In this document: one piece after another, positions 14,947 through 23,884 of the stretch | How the letters are laid out: each line of letters starts with the position of its first letter | Numbering within the stretch: the stretch's first letter is position 1 | Assembly (NCBI GenBank): GCA_013388745.1 | Contig: JACAER010000037.1 | Span: forward strand, 1 to 64,000 | Source: Chloroflexota bacterium | Lineage (GTDB): Bacteria > Chloroflexota > Anaerolineae > Aggregatilineales > Phototrophicaceae | DNA length: 64,000 nucleotides | Reading direction: 5' to 3' | The notes under the pieces: model-generated | What the model was told of the DNA's origin: nothing | Database searches by the model: none | Seen by the model: the letters and a program-made list of their open reading frames with translations, nothing else | Made by a program: the position numbers and the translations under genes

Positions 14947-17226
14947 CTAGGGCGCGCGCGGCGGTTCGAAGTTACGGGCATCCCAGGTGAAGCTCACGTC
15001 CGAGGCATTACGCCCGTCGTCGATCTCGATCTCATACTCGGCGTAGGCGCAGCGATCGAGATTGTCGTCATATAAGGCATTAAACACCATCAGGTAAACA
15101 TAGTCGTAGCCTTCGGTGCTGAAGTCGCCGTCGCTGCCCAGACTGATGATGTCGGCGTCGCTGCCGTTCACGCCGATGACACACAGCGCCAGCGCGCCGT
15201 CGGTGCTGTCATCGTTGATGCTGGCGTTATACACGCCCTCTGCCAGATCGAGCAGATAGTAATTGGCGGCCAACTCCTGCACGCCGTCGCCGCTGTACGT
15301 CCAACTGCCGGTATCATCGATGGTGTTTTCCAGCAGCACCGTCGCGTCGAATTCGTCGGCCAGTTCATAGACGCGCAGCAGATTTTGCACGTGGTAGCGC
15401 GCCAAGGCGGTGGGGATGTCCTCGTCATAGGCGTCGAGTGTGGCTTGCAGCGCGTCGAAGCTGTTCTCCTGCGCGATATTCGTCCATAGCTCTTCGACCA
15501 CGTCCAGGCCGTAGGCATCGGCCAGCGATTGGATGAACAGCCAGTGCCCGTACACATAGGTGCCTTCCTTATCGCCGAAGCATACTTCGGGATACTGGAA
15601 GTTGCCGGCCACGTAAGGGGTCGCGTCCTCAAATTCGCCCGCGACCATCGTTTCCATCCATGTGGCCGTCGCCTCGTACATCCACTTCTCGTCGTTGATG
15701 TCGAAGCCGAACTGCACCGCATGGTGGAATTCGTGCGCGGCGGTTGTGAACAATTGGCCGATGGGGTCTACGCCGGGGCGCGTGTCTTCGGCCATGTCGT
15801 TTTCCACCACGAAGAAGCTGGCCGAAGCGTTTTCTTCCACTGCGTCGGTGTTGGGGTTATCGACCGTCGGCAGTTCCGGCGCACAGTAGCCGAAAATGCC
15901 TTCGTCCAGCAGGTTGGCCACGTACACATCATAGCGCGCGTCGCCGCCATCGGTGCCGTCGGGCGGGGGCGCCGGCCAGCCCAGTTGGTCGATTTCGACT
16001 TCCCACACCCGTTCCATGATGTCCGCCAGTTCATCGACCCAGGCTTCTGTCGTGGCGTCGTCGCCCTCCAGCGTATAGTGGATGATGAAGTTTTCGGTTT
16101 CGCGCTGGAGCACCGGCCCGCTCAGTTCGACGCGCTTGGAGGCGTTCAACTGGGCGATCAATTCTGCGCCGCCAATGGTGATTTGCAGCGTGAAGCGGCC
16201 TTCGCTGCCGCCGTAGCTGGTGACGGTAGCGGTGTATTCGCCGCTTTCCTCCGCCGTGTAGGCGATACCGGAGTTGTAATTGCCCGCCGCTGTGTTGATG
16301 TCGTCGTTCTGGTCGATCAGCGTGCCATCGGGCGCGTACAGCGACAGAATCGTATCAAGCTGCGAGTCTTCGTCGGCTTCGGTTTGCAGCAGCACCGTCT
16401 GCCCTGCTTCCAGTTCAAAGGGGAAATCCACTGCGTCGCGCCGGCTGGTGATTTCGCCGTCCAGGTATTGGCTGCTGGCGTCCACCACATCGTTGTCCTT
16501 GACATCCTGCGCCACTTCCTGGCCGCCGACGGTCGCGATCAGCAAAAACGTGCCTTCGCTGTCGCCGTAAGCCGTCACCACTGCGAGATACGTGCCGGCG
16601 GCTTCGGCGGTATAGACCAGCGCCGAGTTGAGCGTGACGCGGCTGCGGTCGTCGTTTTCCGCCACCGGATCACCATTTTCGTCGTACAGCGTCAGAATCG
16701 TATCGAGTTCGCCGTCGATCGTCGCGGTTTCCAGGAAAATCGTCTGTCCGGCGTCCAGTTCAAATTCAAACGCGGCTTCATCGGTGCGGCGGTCAATTTC
16801 GCCTTCGTATAATTCCGTCTCTTCGCCATACGGATTATCGAGCAGTTCGTCGCCGCCGACCCGGAAGACGATGATAAATTCGCCTATCGATTCGTCATCG
16901 TAGCCGGCCACTTCGGCCACGTAGGTGTCGTCGTTCTCGGCGGTGTAGACGATGCGCGAGTTCAGATCATAAATGCCGCGATCATCGTTGAAGTCGATTT
17001 CGTCGCCGCGGCTGTCGTACAGCGTCAGCACCGGGTCTAGGTCGCCGAACGATTCGACGTTGATGACCACCGTCTGGCCTTCCAGCAGTTCGATTTCGTA
17101 TTCGGCAGTTGGCTGATCGTCGCTGATTTCGCCTTCCTCCTGCGTCACCGTCTGCTGCGCCAGGGCGGCGGCGGCGCTGAGCAGCAGAATCAGCATAATA
17201 AGAGCTATTTTGAGATAGCGGGACAT
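14947..17226 (-). CDS. Secreted acidic metallopeptidase with three PPC domains
   Basis: The 759-residue protein has a signal peptide (1-24, ending AALAQ). Three PPC-like domains follow, at about 35-130, 140-240 and 250-355, each with 'DLDPVLTLYD'-type and 'DDTYVAEV'-type strands. The catalytic domain contains 'AAHEFHHAVQFGFD' with H498-E499-x-x-H502, and a downstream Glu in 'EATATWME', as in gluzincin-type zinc peptidases. The sequence is strikingly rich in Asp and Glu throughout, as in exported calcium-binding proteins. GGAGAA precedes the ATG. The substrate is unknown. Confidence 0.85.
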   Translation of the reverse strand: MSRYLKIALIMLILLLSAAAALAQQTVTQEEGEISDDQPTAEYEIELLEGQTVVINVESFGDLDPVLTLYDSRGDEIDFNDDRGIYDLNSRIVYTAENDDTYVAEVAGYDDESIGEFIIVFRVGGDELLDNPYGEETELYEGEIDRRTDEAAFEFELDAGQTIFLETATIDGELDTILTLYDENGDPVAENDDRSRVTLNSALVYTAEAAGTYLAVVTAYGDSEGTFLLIATVGGQEVAQDVKDNDVVDASSQYLDGEITSRRDAVDFPFELEAGQTVLLQTEADEDSQLDTILSLYAPDGTLIDQNDDINTAAGNYNSGIAYTAEESGEYTATVTSYGGSEGRFTLQITIGGAELIAQLNASKRVELSGPVLQRETENFIIHYTLEGDDATTEAWVDELADIMERVWEVEIDQLGWPAPPPDGTDGGDARYDVYVANLLDEGIFGYCAPELPTVDNPNTDAVEENASASFFVVENDMAEDTRPGVDPIGQLFTTAAHEFHHAVQFGFDINDEKWMYEATATWMETMVAGEFEDATPYVAGNFQYPEVCFGDKEGTYVYGHWLFIQSLADAYGLDVVEELWTNIAQENSFDALQATLDAYDEDIPTALARYHVQNLLRVYELADEFDATVLLENTIDDTGSWTYSGDGVQELAANYYLLDLAEGVYNASINDDSTDGALALCVIGVNGSDADIISLGSDGDFSTEGYDYVYLMVFNALYDDNLDRCAYAEYEIEIDDGRNASDVSFTWDARNFEPPRAP

Positions 17227-17338
17227 AGAAAATTCTCCTGCGTTGTGTATAGTGAGTGCTGTTTACTAGTGTAGCGTGTTTTGCGTTTTTGCGCGTAGAC
17301 ATATAGCCGCTGCCGCAGGGCCTGCCCTGACAGATTGC

Positions 17339-17989
17339 TCAGGAAGGGGTGTTTTTCCGCGTGTCGGCCAGCGGGAGAGCCATCACCGGCAGCGGCGCGG
17401 CCTCCAGTCCAAAACGAGAATGCGATAGGGATGCGCATCGGCGCTGCGCTGACGACGGCTGTAATCCACCAACCGGGTGAATGTGGGCGGCGTTTCGTGC
17501 AAAAAATCGAGTGCCACAAAGACCAATCCTCGCCGCAGCGGCATCTGTCGGTTAGCCAGGTACATGGCGGCGCTGCGCGTTTCGCCTTTGGTGCTGGGCG
17601 AAAGCAGTTCGATCCAGGCGAGAGCGTTTCCACGCTGCTGGTCGGGCAGCCGTTCGCGAATTACGATCGCGCTGAAGGGATGCTCCAGTTCCTCTTGCAT
17701 GACGAGCAGTTCAGCCACGCTAATGGGCGGCGGCGCTGCTGTTGGCGCGGGCGCTTATGGTGTAGATAATGACATCAGCCTGCGGGCGCAGCGGCACAGC
17801 GTCCAAGCGGCGGATTTGCAGCGGCTCTTTAATATTGGCGGTGTAGCCCAGCGGACGCAGCGCAGGCTTGAGGTCTTGCATCAACTGGGTCATATAGACA
17901 TTGTGAAATCTGTTCCATGTGCCCGCTGCCGGCCAGAAGTTGTGCAGATGGGCGTTGATGCGGGGATACTGATTTTTGAGCGAGCGCAC
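17339..17989 (-). pseudogene. DUF4058 gene broken by two frameshifts
   Basis: Three minus-strand pieces in different frames line up as one DUF4058 protein. The first (to 17720) has 'YPRINAHLHNFWPAAGTWN' and 'LRRLDAVPLRPQADVIIY'-like sequence. The second (17718-17416 region) has 'LAWIELLSPSTKGETRSAA' and 'GLVFVALDFLHETPP'. The third ends 'GLEAAPLPVMALPLADTRK' at 17339. The first break is near 17725 in a GCC repeat with an extra C, and the second is near 17409-17415. The GTG at 17989 is a possible start, 14 nt after GGAGGG. Either the gene is decaying or the sequence has two indel errors. It directly follows the PucR gene on the same strand. Confidence 0.7.
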
Positions 17990-18009
17990 CGGGGGATGGG
18001 CAACCCTCC

Positions 18010-19635
18010 CTACTCCACTTCGAACAGCCGCAGCAGCTTCAGCGCCACTTGCAGATTCGTGCGTATCAGCGGATCGGACAAGTCCAGCGCGCAAATTTCC
18101 ACGATGCGCGTCAGACGATAATTGAGTGTGCTGCGATGAATATGCAGCAGTTCCGCCGTTTGGACGCCGTTGCCGCCCGCGTCCAGGTACGTTTCCAGCG
18201 TGTTGAACAAATCCGCGCCGGTGTCCAGCAGCAGTTTGCGCAGCAGCGGCACATAAGCGTTGCCCGCCAGCGCGCCCGGCCCGGCAGCATACAGCGCGTG
18301 CAGATAGCCCAATTCGTCAAAGCGCACTGTGCGCCGCAGATCGCCGATCCGCCGCGTGATGTGCAGCGCCTCGCGGCACTGGGCGTAAGCCAGCGCCACG
18401 CTTTGTGCGCCACGCTGCACGGCGCTGATGCCCACGCGCAGACTGCTTTCGCCCACTGTCTGCGCATGAATACGCTCCGCCATGCCGTAAAAATCGTTTT
18501 CGGCTTGCAGCAGCAAAACCACTTGCCCGGCGAACTGCCCGACCAGCACGCGCCCCGTCGCCAGACGGTTAATGCGGCGGTAGAGCGCCAGCAGCCGCCC
18601 CGTGCCTTTGCCGCCGTCGTGCTCCACCAGCATCAGCGCGAAGGGCTGCGCCAGATCCAGGCCGAAACGCAGCGCTTGATCGTTGAGCACCGCGTCGCGT
18701 TCGCGCAGGGCCGCGCTGTCGGCTTCGATCAACTGCGCCAGCAGATCGCCCTTGAGCGAGGCTTCGGCGCTTTGCACCGCCTCCTGATGCAGCAGCATGA
18801 GCGCGGCAATCGTCGCGCCGCTTTCGATCGCCAGCCGTTCCAGATCAGAAAGCGGCTGGTCGGCGGCGATAATCCAGAAGTAGCCGTAAATGTCGCCGTG
18901 GACGACAATCGGCGCCAGAATGCGTTCCAGTTCCAGCCCGACTTCCGGCACGCGCGGCAGCGCCACCGGGCGCAGGGTGCGCCGGATTTCCGCCAGAATG
19001 CCGCGCTCCTCAATCGCCTGGATCAACTGCGGATTGGTGCGCCCCTGCTTCAGCGTGTAGCGCCGCGCTTCGTCCACTTCGGCGATATTGTGGCTGGCGA
19101 GAATCTCGAAGCGCTCGTTTTCGATGCTGATGGAATGCCCGATCAGGTTGGCCAGCGTGGTCGCCAACTGCTTAAGATTGCCGCCATCGAGCACGATCTG
19201 CGTCAGCACGCGGTTGATTTGCAGGGCGCGCGTCACCATCTCCATATTGCGCTGCGCGATGCGTTCGTTGATCGCCTTGATGACATCGACAAAACGCAGC
19301 GTATAGGGGATTTCGATCAGGGGGAAATCGTTGGCTTCGGCCACCGCGCGCATGTGCGCGGGCGCATGTTCGATATAGCGCCCGACAGCCAGCGCCAGCG
19401 CGGTCACGCCCTTATCGGCCATCTCCTGCACATAGCGCTGCTGCCCGGCTTCGTCGGCGGGCATATTGATATATGTGGTCAGCACCAGTTCGCCGCCGTT
19501 GAGCCACTGCGCGGCATCCGGCACGCCGACATTGTGCACCCAGCGAATCGCCTTATCCAGCCCGCCGCGCCCGGCGACCACCTGTGCCCCGTTAAGTTCC
19601 TGCAAACGCAGCGCTTCGGCTACGGTCAACATCAT
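18010..19635 (-). CDS. pucR-like: PucR-family transcriptional regulator
   Basis: The 541-residue protein has the purine-catabolism PucR N-terminal domain ('LTVAEALRLQELNGAQVVAG', 'GGELVLTTYINMP'), a middle GAF/GGDEF-like region, and a C-terminal CdaR/PucR helix-turn-helix ('TLETYLDAGGNGVQTAEL', 'LHIHRSTLNYRLTRIVEI'). Such proteins activate catabolic genes in response to small metabolites. The start at 19635 (MMLTVAEAL) fits the family; the frame continues upstream to 19704. No purine-degradation gene is nearby, so its targets are unknown. Confidence 0.92.
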   Translation of the reverse strand: MMLTVAEALRLQELNGAQVVAGRGGLDKAIRWVHNVGVPDAAQWLNGGELVLTTYINMPADEAGQQRYVQEMADKGVTALALAVGRYIEHAPAHMRAVAEANDFPLIEIPYTLRFVDVIKAINERIAQRNMEMVTRALQINRVLTQIVLDGGNLKQLATTLANLIGHSISIENERFEILASHNIAEVDEARRYTLKQGRTNPQLIQAIEERGILAEIRRTLRPVALPRVPEVGLELERILAPIVVHGDIYGYFWIIAADQPLSDLERLAIESGATIAALMLLHQEAVQSAEASLKGDLLAQLIEADSAALRERDAVLNDQALRFGLDLAQPFALMLVEHDGGKGTGRLLALYRRINRLATGRVLVGQFAGQVVLLLQAENDFYGMAERIHAQTVGESSLRVGISAVQRGAQSVALAYAQCREALHITRRIGDLRRTVRFDELGYLHALYAAGPGALAGNAYVPLLRKLLLDTGADLFNTLETYLDAGGNGVQTAELLHIHRSTLNYRLTRIVEICALDLSDPLIRTNLQVALKLLRLFEVE

Positions 19636-19717
19636 GCTTTGCCCGATGAAAACGCAGGCACAGCGTTCTGCGCCTGTCAAACGATCGTATCGAAATTGTA
19701 GCATGGTTGGGCGCAGC

Positions 19718-19769
19718 GCGTAGGGCGCAAACCGGGGTGTTCAGGGCGTGCGCAAAGCGTAGGGCGCAA
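19718..19769. repeat. 13-bp direct repeat upstream of the CarD gene
   Basis: GCGTAGGGCGCAA occurs at 19718-19730 and again at 19757-19769. A TATAAT hexamer follows at 19787. The repeat may be a binding site or a fragment of a dispersed intergenic repeat. Confidence 0.35.
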
Positions 19770-19842
19770 TCGTCAGCGATTCGGTCTATAATGGAGAAAG
19801 GGCGATGTCCTATCGCTCGGCATAGAGCAGTCAGGATCAGGC

Positions 19843-20355
19843 TTGTTCCAAAAAGGCGATCTGGTAGTCCACCCCAAATACGGCACAGGGACGGTTTCCA
19901 ACGTCCGCACCATGTCCTATAAAGGCGTCGAACGCACGTATTTTTGCATCGCGCTAACGCACAATCGCGGCGAAGTGATGATACCGGCAGACCGTGTTGA
20001 GCAGGCCGGGCTGCGCCAGCCGCTGCGCGACACGCGCCTGGTTGAAGAGGTCATGGAAACGCTGCCGCAGGCCTTGAGCGACGACGCGCGCCTGCGCCAG
20101 CTCGAAATCGAAGATGGCCTGCACAGCGGCGACAGCCTGCGTTTGATGCAAACGCTGCGCGATGTCTGCTGGCGCGAACAGATGACCAAACTCTCGTACA
20201 AAGACCGCCAACTGAAAGAAAGCGCGCTCAATAAGCTGTTCGAGGAATTGACTCTGGGGCTGTCTACCCCCAGCGAAACACTGAAACAGACGTTGGAGCG
20301 CATTATCGAACAGGCCATGCAGCGCCATATCGCGGTGGCGGGCGGCAGCGGTTAG
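19843..20355 (+). CDS. carD: CarD/CdnL-family RNA polymerase-binding regulator
   Basis: The 170-residue protein begins 'MFQKGDLVVHPKYGTGTV', the Tudor-like RNA-polymerase interaction domain of CarD. The helical DNA-binding part contains 'LSYKDRQLKESALNKLFEEL'. CarD stabilises open promoter complexes, often at rRNA genes. The start is TTG 19843, since no other start fits the conserved N-terminus; AGGATCAGG precedes it. It is divergent to pucR. Confidence 0.85.
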   Translation: MFQKGDLVVHPKYGTGTVSNVRTMSYKGVERTYFCIALTHNRGEVMIPADRVEQAGLRQPLRDTRLVEEVMETLPQALSDDARLRQLEIEDGLHSGDSLRLMQTLRDVCWREQMTKLSYKDRQLKESALNKLFEELTLGLSTPSETLKQTLERIIEQAMQRHIAVAGGSG

Positions 20356-20459
20356 CGCCTGTGATTTTTGGCGGCCAAACCCGCAACATCCGGCGAAAAT
20401 ATTTGGCCTAGAATGAGTGTGCGATCGGTTTCTCTAGTTTGAAAAAAGGAGCAGAAACC

Positions 20460-20939
20460 ATGTTGTCGCACAAAACACAGGCCGGCGCCTTGAGTGTGCG
20501 TCTGGTGACGCTGGAACCACTGCGCGTTGCCAGCCTGATCGGGCGGGGCAAGACACCGGAACTAGCGGGCTGGAAAGCGCTGCTGGACTGGGGGCGCGCG
20601 CAAGGGCTGCTGAAGGCCGCGCCTGCGCCGCGCTTTTTCGGCTTCAACGTCAGGCGCGCAGACCATATCGAGCATGACTATGAAGTGTGGATGACGGTGG
20701 GGCCACAGGTGCAGTCCGACAGCATCGTGACGGTGAAAGACTTTCCCGGTGGGCGCTACGCGGTGGCGCGCGTCAAAGGCGTCGAGCAGATTCCGGGAAC
20801 GTGGATGCGCTTCACGAACTGGCTGAAGACCAGCAGCTATCAATACGGCGAAGAGCAGTGGCTGGAAGAGCATGTGCAGTTCATCGACCTGCCGGAAGAT
20901 GAATTGGTGCTGGATTTGTATCTGCCGCTGCAAGCTTAA
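20460..20939 (+). CDS. GyrI-like small-molecule-binding protein
   Basis: The 159-residue protein resembles stand-alone effector-binding domains of the GyrI/AraC-Rob type: 'VRLVTLEPLRVASLIGRG', 'FFGFNVRRADHIEHDYEVWM', 'FPGGRYAVARVKG', and the terminal 'DLYLPLQ'. The domain binds hydrophobic or cationic small molecules. There is no DNA-binding part, so it could be a sequestering or hydrolytic protein. ATG 20460 has GGAG upstream. Confidence 0.8.
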   Translation: MLSHKTQAGALSVRLVTLEPLRVASLIGRGKTPELAGWKALLDWGRAQGLLKAAPAPRFFGFNVRRADHIEHDYEVWMTVGPQVQSDSIVTVKDFPGGRYAVARVKGVEQIPGTWMRFTNWLKTSSYQYGEEQWLEEHVQFIDLPEDELVLDLYLPLQA

Positions 20940-20976
20940 CTACGCGCGACAAACCGTGAACACAGCGTAGAATCGA

Positions 20977-21011
20977 AAAGAGGCGTGGGACTCCGCGCCT
21001 CTTTGTTTTTT
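20977..21011 (+). terminator. Terminator between convergent genes
   Basis: AAAGAGGCG (20977-20985) pairs with CGCCTCTTT (20996-21004), followed by GTTTTTT. It serves the GyrI-like gene. Confidence 0.85.
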
Positions 21012-21015
21012 CTGA

Positions 21016-21978
21016 CTAACCGAGGGCTTCGGCTTCCAGCGCTTGCAGCGTGGCTTCGTGTTCTTCCAGCCAGTGGATAGTGCTCATGGCGGCCGCGCAG
21101 CCCTGCCCCACCGAAGTCGCCGCCTGCTTCCATGTGTGATCGGCGATCTCGCCCGCCGCGAACACGCCTTCGACGCTGGTGCGCATGTGGGAGTCGATCA
21201 GGAAGTAGCCGTCGTTGTCCATGGCGATCTGCCCCTTGAACAGGTCGCTGTTGGGGTCGTGGCCGATGAAGATGAAAACACCGTCTACCGGCACTTCCTG
21301 GCGCTGGCCGCTTTGCAGATCGCGCAGCACGACGCCGCTCACCTTGCCGTTGCCCTTGATCTCGTCGATCACCGTGTTCCAGGTGAACTTGATTTTCTCA
21401 TTGTTTTTGGCGCGCGTCTGCAAGGCCACACTGGCGCGCAGTTCGTCGCGGCGGTGGACGATGTTCACCGAATTGGCGAATTTGGTCAGGAAGATGCCTT
21501 CTTGCAGCGCCGAATCGCCGCCGCCGACGACAATGATGTCTTTGCCGCGGAAGAACCAGCCATCGCAGGTCGCGCACCAACTGACGCCGCGGGCGGTGAA
21601 CTGTTCTTCGCCGGGCACGCCCAGCTTGCGCGGGCTGGCGCCGATGGTGACGATCACGGCGTCGGCCAGATACTCTTCGTCGGTGCTTTTGATGCGGAAG
21701 GGCGAACCGCTGCTGAAATCGACTGCCTGCACCAGGTCCCAGACGAAGTGCGCGCCGAAACGTTCGGCCTGCGTCTTCATGCGTTCGGCCAGATCGGGGC
21801 CGGTGATACCCTCCGGGAAGCCGGGATAATTATCGACTTCATCAGTGCTGGCAATTTGCCCGCCCAGCCGATCGCCGACAAAGACGACGGTGCTGAGCTG
21901 AGCGCGGGCGGTATACAGCGCGGCGGTCAGGCCGGCGGGGCCGCCGCCGATGATGGCGACACGTACTTTCTTGGGCAT
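21016..21978 (-). CDS. trxB: Thioredoxin reductase
   Basis: TrxB transfers electrons from NADPH through FAD to thioredoxin. The 320-residue length is normal. The FAD-binding 'IIGGGPAGLTAALYTARA', the redox pair C135/C138 in 'WCATCDGWFF', the NADPH site 'IIVVGGGDSALQE', and the C-terminal 'VFAAGEIADHTWKQAATSVG' are all present. GGAGGAG lies 6-8 nt before the ATG. It is divergent from a 150-bp stretch with no gene. Confidence 0.95.
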   Translation of the reverse strand: MPKKVRVAIIGGGPAGLTAALYTARAQLSTVVFVGDRLGGQIASTDEVDNYPGFPEGITGPDLAERMKTQAERFGAHFVWDLVQAVDFSSGSPFRIKSTDEEYLADAVIVTIGASPRKLGVPGEEQFTARGVSWCATCDGWFFRGKDIIVVGGGDSALQEGIFLTKFANSVNIVHRRDELRASVALQTRAKNNEKIKFTWNTVIDEIKGNGKVSGVVLRDLQSGQRQEVPVDGVFIFIGHDPNSDLFKGQIAMDNDGYFLIDSHMRTSVEGVFAAGEIADHTWKQAATSVGQGCAAAMSTIHWLEEHEATLQALEAEALG

Positions 21979-22129
21979 AGGAACTCCTCCAGGATAGCGA
22001 ATGGCTTTTAGCAGTTAGTCGATCAGCACGGGCAGAATGCCCACGAATGCGCCTGGCTTTGATGAGCGACTCTCTGGCTTCAGGATGTATAAGTATCGAG
22101 CAACGGGCAAAACGTGACAGCCGGGCGTC

Positions 22130-22390
22130 TTATTCCTGCAAGGTGCCGCTGGCTTCGGCGCGCAGAATCGCCACCAGCGCATAAAATTCTTCTGCCGAAT
22201 CCGGCCAGGTGTGGAAATGTGCTTCCAGATCAGGCCGCAGATCGGCCAGGCGTGCGCCGGCGGCTACCTGTTCGGCCAGGCAGGCCAACTGCTCGCAGCA
22301 CATGTTGCAATCCATGTCGATGATTTCATCGCTGGAGGTGGAACCACATAAAAAATCAACCAAGCGCTGCATAGCGGGATTCGTACTCAT
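22130..22390 (-). CDS. Small anti-sigma-like protein with degenerate zinc finger
   Basis: The 86-residue protein follows the ECF sigma gene by 71 nt. Its layout recalls zf-HC2 anti-sigma factors: 'DCNMCCEQLACLAEQ', 'PDLEAHFHTWPDSAEEFYAL'. In the family the His is followed by Cys-x-x-Cys; here those positions read W-P-D-S, so the zinc site is lost. No TM helix is present, so it would act in the cytoplasm. The regulatory role is inferred from position and pattern. Confidence 0.6.
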   Translation of the reverse strand: MSTNPAMQRLVDFLCGSTSSDEIIDMDCNMCCEQLACLAEQVAAGARLADLRPDLEAHFHTWPDSAEEFYALVAILRAEASGTLQE

Positions 22391-22461
22391 GGGCGCACCT
22401 TCATTCTTCTGCGCTGTAGATTTGACGCCGGCATAAGGCTGCTTCTTACATCAGCCGCGGG

Positions 22462-23118
22462 TCAATGAAATAATTCCAGCATATAGTCAATAGGCAAATC
22501 CTGCGATTCGAGATACAGGCGCAGCTTGCGCCGCGCGTCGTGCAGCAGCTTGTAGAGCGCGTTGCGGTTGCTGCCCATCTGCTCGGCCACCACATCCATC
22601 GGTATATCGCGCATGGCGATGGCGACGAGCGCCTGATACTGGCGCGGCGTCAGAACTTCGCTGAGGGCCTGGTCGATTTTTTGCAGGACTTCGGCGCGTT
22701 CGGTGGCGCGTTCGGGGTCGGGCGGGGTGGTGCCGTTGAGGGCGGAGACGGTGGTGTTTTCGATCTGGAGATCGCCGTCAGCCGTCATGTCATCCAGGCT
22801 GAAATCTTTGTGGCGGACGCGCCGCAGTTCGCTGATCGCCAGGCGCACGGCGATTTTGTTGGCCCAGGTCGTAAAGCGACTGTCGCCACGAAACGTGCTC
22901 AGATTTTCCATGACGCGCAGCGTGGCGTCCTGCGCCAGATCGTCGGCCATCTGCGACAATTCCTGGCTGGAACGCGAAGCCAGGTCGCTGCGTTCGTGGC
23001 TGAGGTAATAAAGAATGCTGCGCTGGAGGCGCATACGCAAATCCTCCAGCGCTTGTGCCTGTACGCCGGGCGCGCCGTGCAGATCGGCGACCCACTGTTC
23101 ATTGGTGCGCTCGCTCAT
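22462..23118 (-). CDS. ECF-type RNA polymerase sigma factor
   Basis: The 218-residue protein has sigma region 2 ('ADDLAQDATLRVMENLSTFR', 'FTTWANKIAVRLAISELRR') and region 4 ('LTPRQYQALVAIAMRDIP', 'VVAEQMGSNRNALYKLLHDA'). A long acidic linker joins them. Its ATG lies 2 nt after the stop of the upstream FHA gene, so the two are translationally coupled. The downstream small protein is a candidate anti-sigma. The target promoters are unknown. Confidence 0.88.
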   Translation of the reverse strand: MSERTNEQWVADLHGAPGVQAQALEDLRMRLQRSILYYLSHERSDLASRSSQELSQMADDLAQDATLRVMENLSTFRGDSRFTTWANKIAVRLAISELRRVRHKDFSLDDMTADGDLQIENTTVSALNGTTPPDPERATERAEVLQKIDQALSEVLTPRQYQALVAIAMRDIPMDVVAEQMGSNRNALYKLLHDARRKLRLYLESQDLPIDYMLELFH

Positions 23119-23120
23119 CG

Positions 23121-23633
23121 TTAGACGTTGGGAGTCGCCGCGCGTTCGAAAGTCACACGCAACACCAGATGCCCCAGGCGCACATCGTCGCCATCGCGCA
23201 GCACGCGCGGCTGGTTGGCGATCAAGCGCTGGCCATTGAGATAGGTGCCGTTGGGACTGCCCTGATCGACAATGCTCAGCGAACCGTTGCGGCGCACAAT
23301 CGTCGCGTGGCGGCGCGAAACGCCTTTTTCCACCGCGCCATGATCGCGCAGATCAATGTCGGGCGAAATACCGGTGGTCGGATCCTGCCGACCGATGACC
23401 AGTTCTTCGATACGTTCAGCGTCAAAGACAAAGGCTGTGCTGGTATCATGCACCGTCAGCACCAGATTCATGCGGGCGTTAAAACGCGCCGTCCCCCAGC
23501 GCGGCACGCTGTCTTCGAAGTCGGGATCGTTCAGGGCGCGGGTGTTGGTCTGCGGAACTTCGAGCAGTGACCCGCAGTAGGCGCAGATTTTGGAGTTCTC
23601 TGGCACCTGCCGTTTACAATTAGGACATTCCAT
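23121..23633 (-). CDS. Zinc-ribbon and FHA-domain protein
   Basis: The 170-residue protein has an N-terminal zinc ribbon ('MECPNCKRQVPENSKICAYC') and a C-terminal FHA domain ('LVIGRQDPTTGISPDIDL', 'GVSRRHATIVRRNGSL', 'DQGSPNGTYLNGQRL'), with the Arg, Ser-Arg-Arg-His and Asn-Gly residues that bind phosphothreonine. It could read out Ser/Thr kinase activity; two such kinases occur elsewhere in the window. ATG 23633 is chosen because the zinc ribbon starts there, and GGGAGG lies 11 nt before it. Confidence 0.88.
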   Translation of the reverse strand: MECPNCKRQVPENSKICAYCGSLLEVPQTNTRALNDPDFEDSVPRWGTARFNARMNLVLTVHDTSTAFVFDAERIEELVIGRQDPTTGISPDIDLRDHGAVEKGVSRRHATIVRRNGSLSIVDQGSPNGTYLNGQRLIANQPRVLRDGDDVRLGHLVLRVTFERAATPNV

Positions 23634-23808
23634 CACTGCCAACACCTCCCAATAATCCCTGTTCATGAGACCTTTACCTATTATATCCATTATTATAGAC
23701 GATGCAGGTTGCGCGGCGTATAGGTGATCGGAAAAATTTCCAAAAAAATGTAAGACGTAATATGAAGCGCAGACGGGATAACTCTAACGCAGCGTTCATG
23801 GCGGTCTA

Positions 23809-23837
23809 TTGACCCTATCCCGCTCTACGTGTACTAT
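23809..23837 (+). promoter_or_regulatory. Promoter of ftsH
   Basis: TTGACC at 23809 and TACTAT at 23832 are separated by 17 bp, 48 nt before the ftsH start. Confidence 0.7.
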
Positions 23838-23884
23838 CAAATGTTGAGACACCCCCTCAATAGCCTGGTTTCTGGAGCTTTAGT

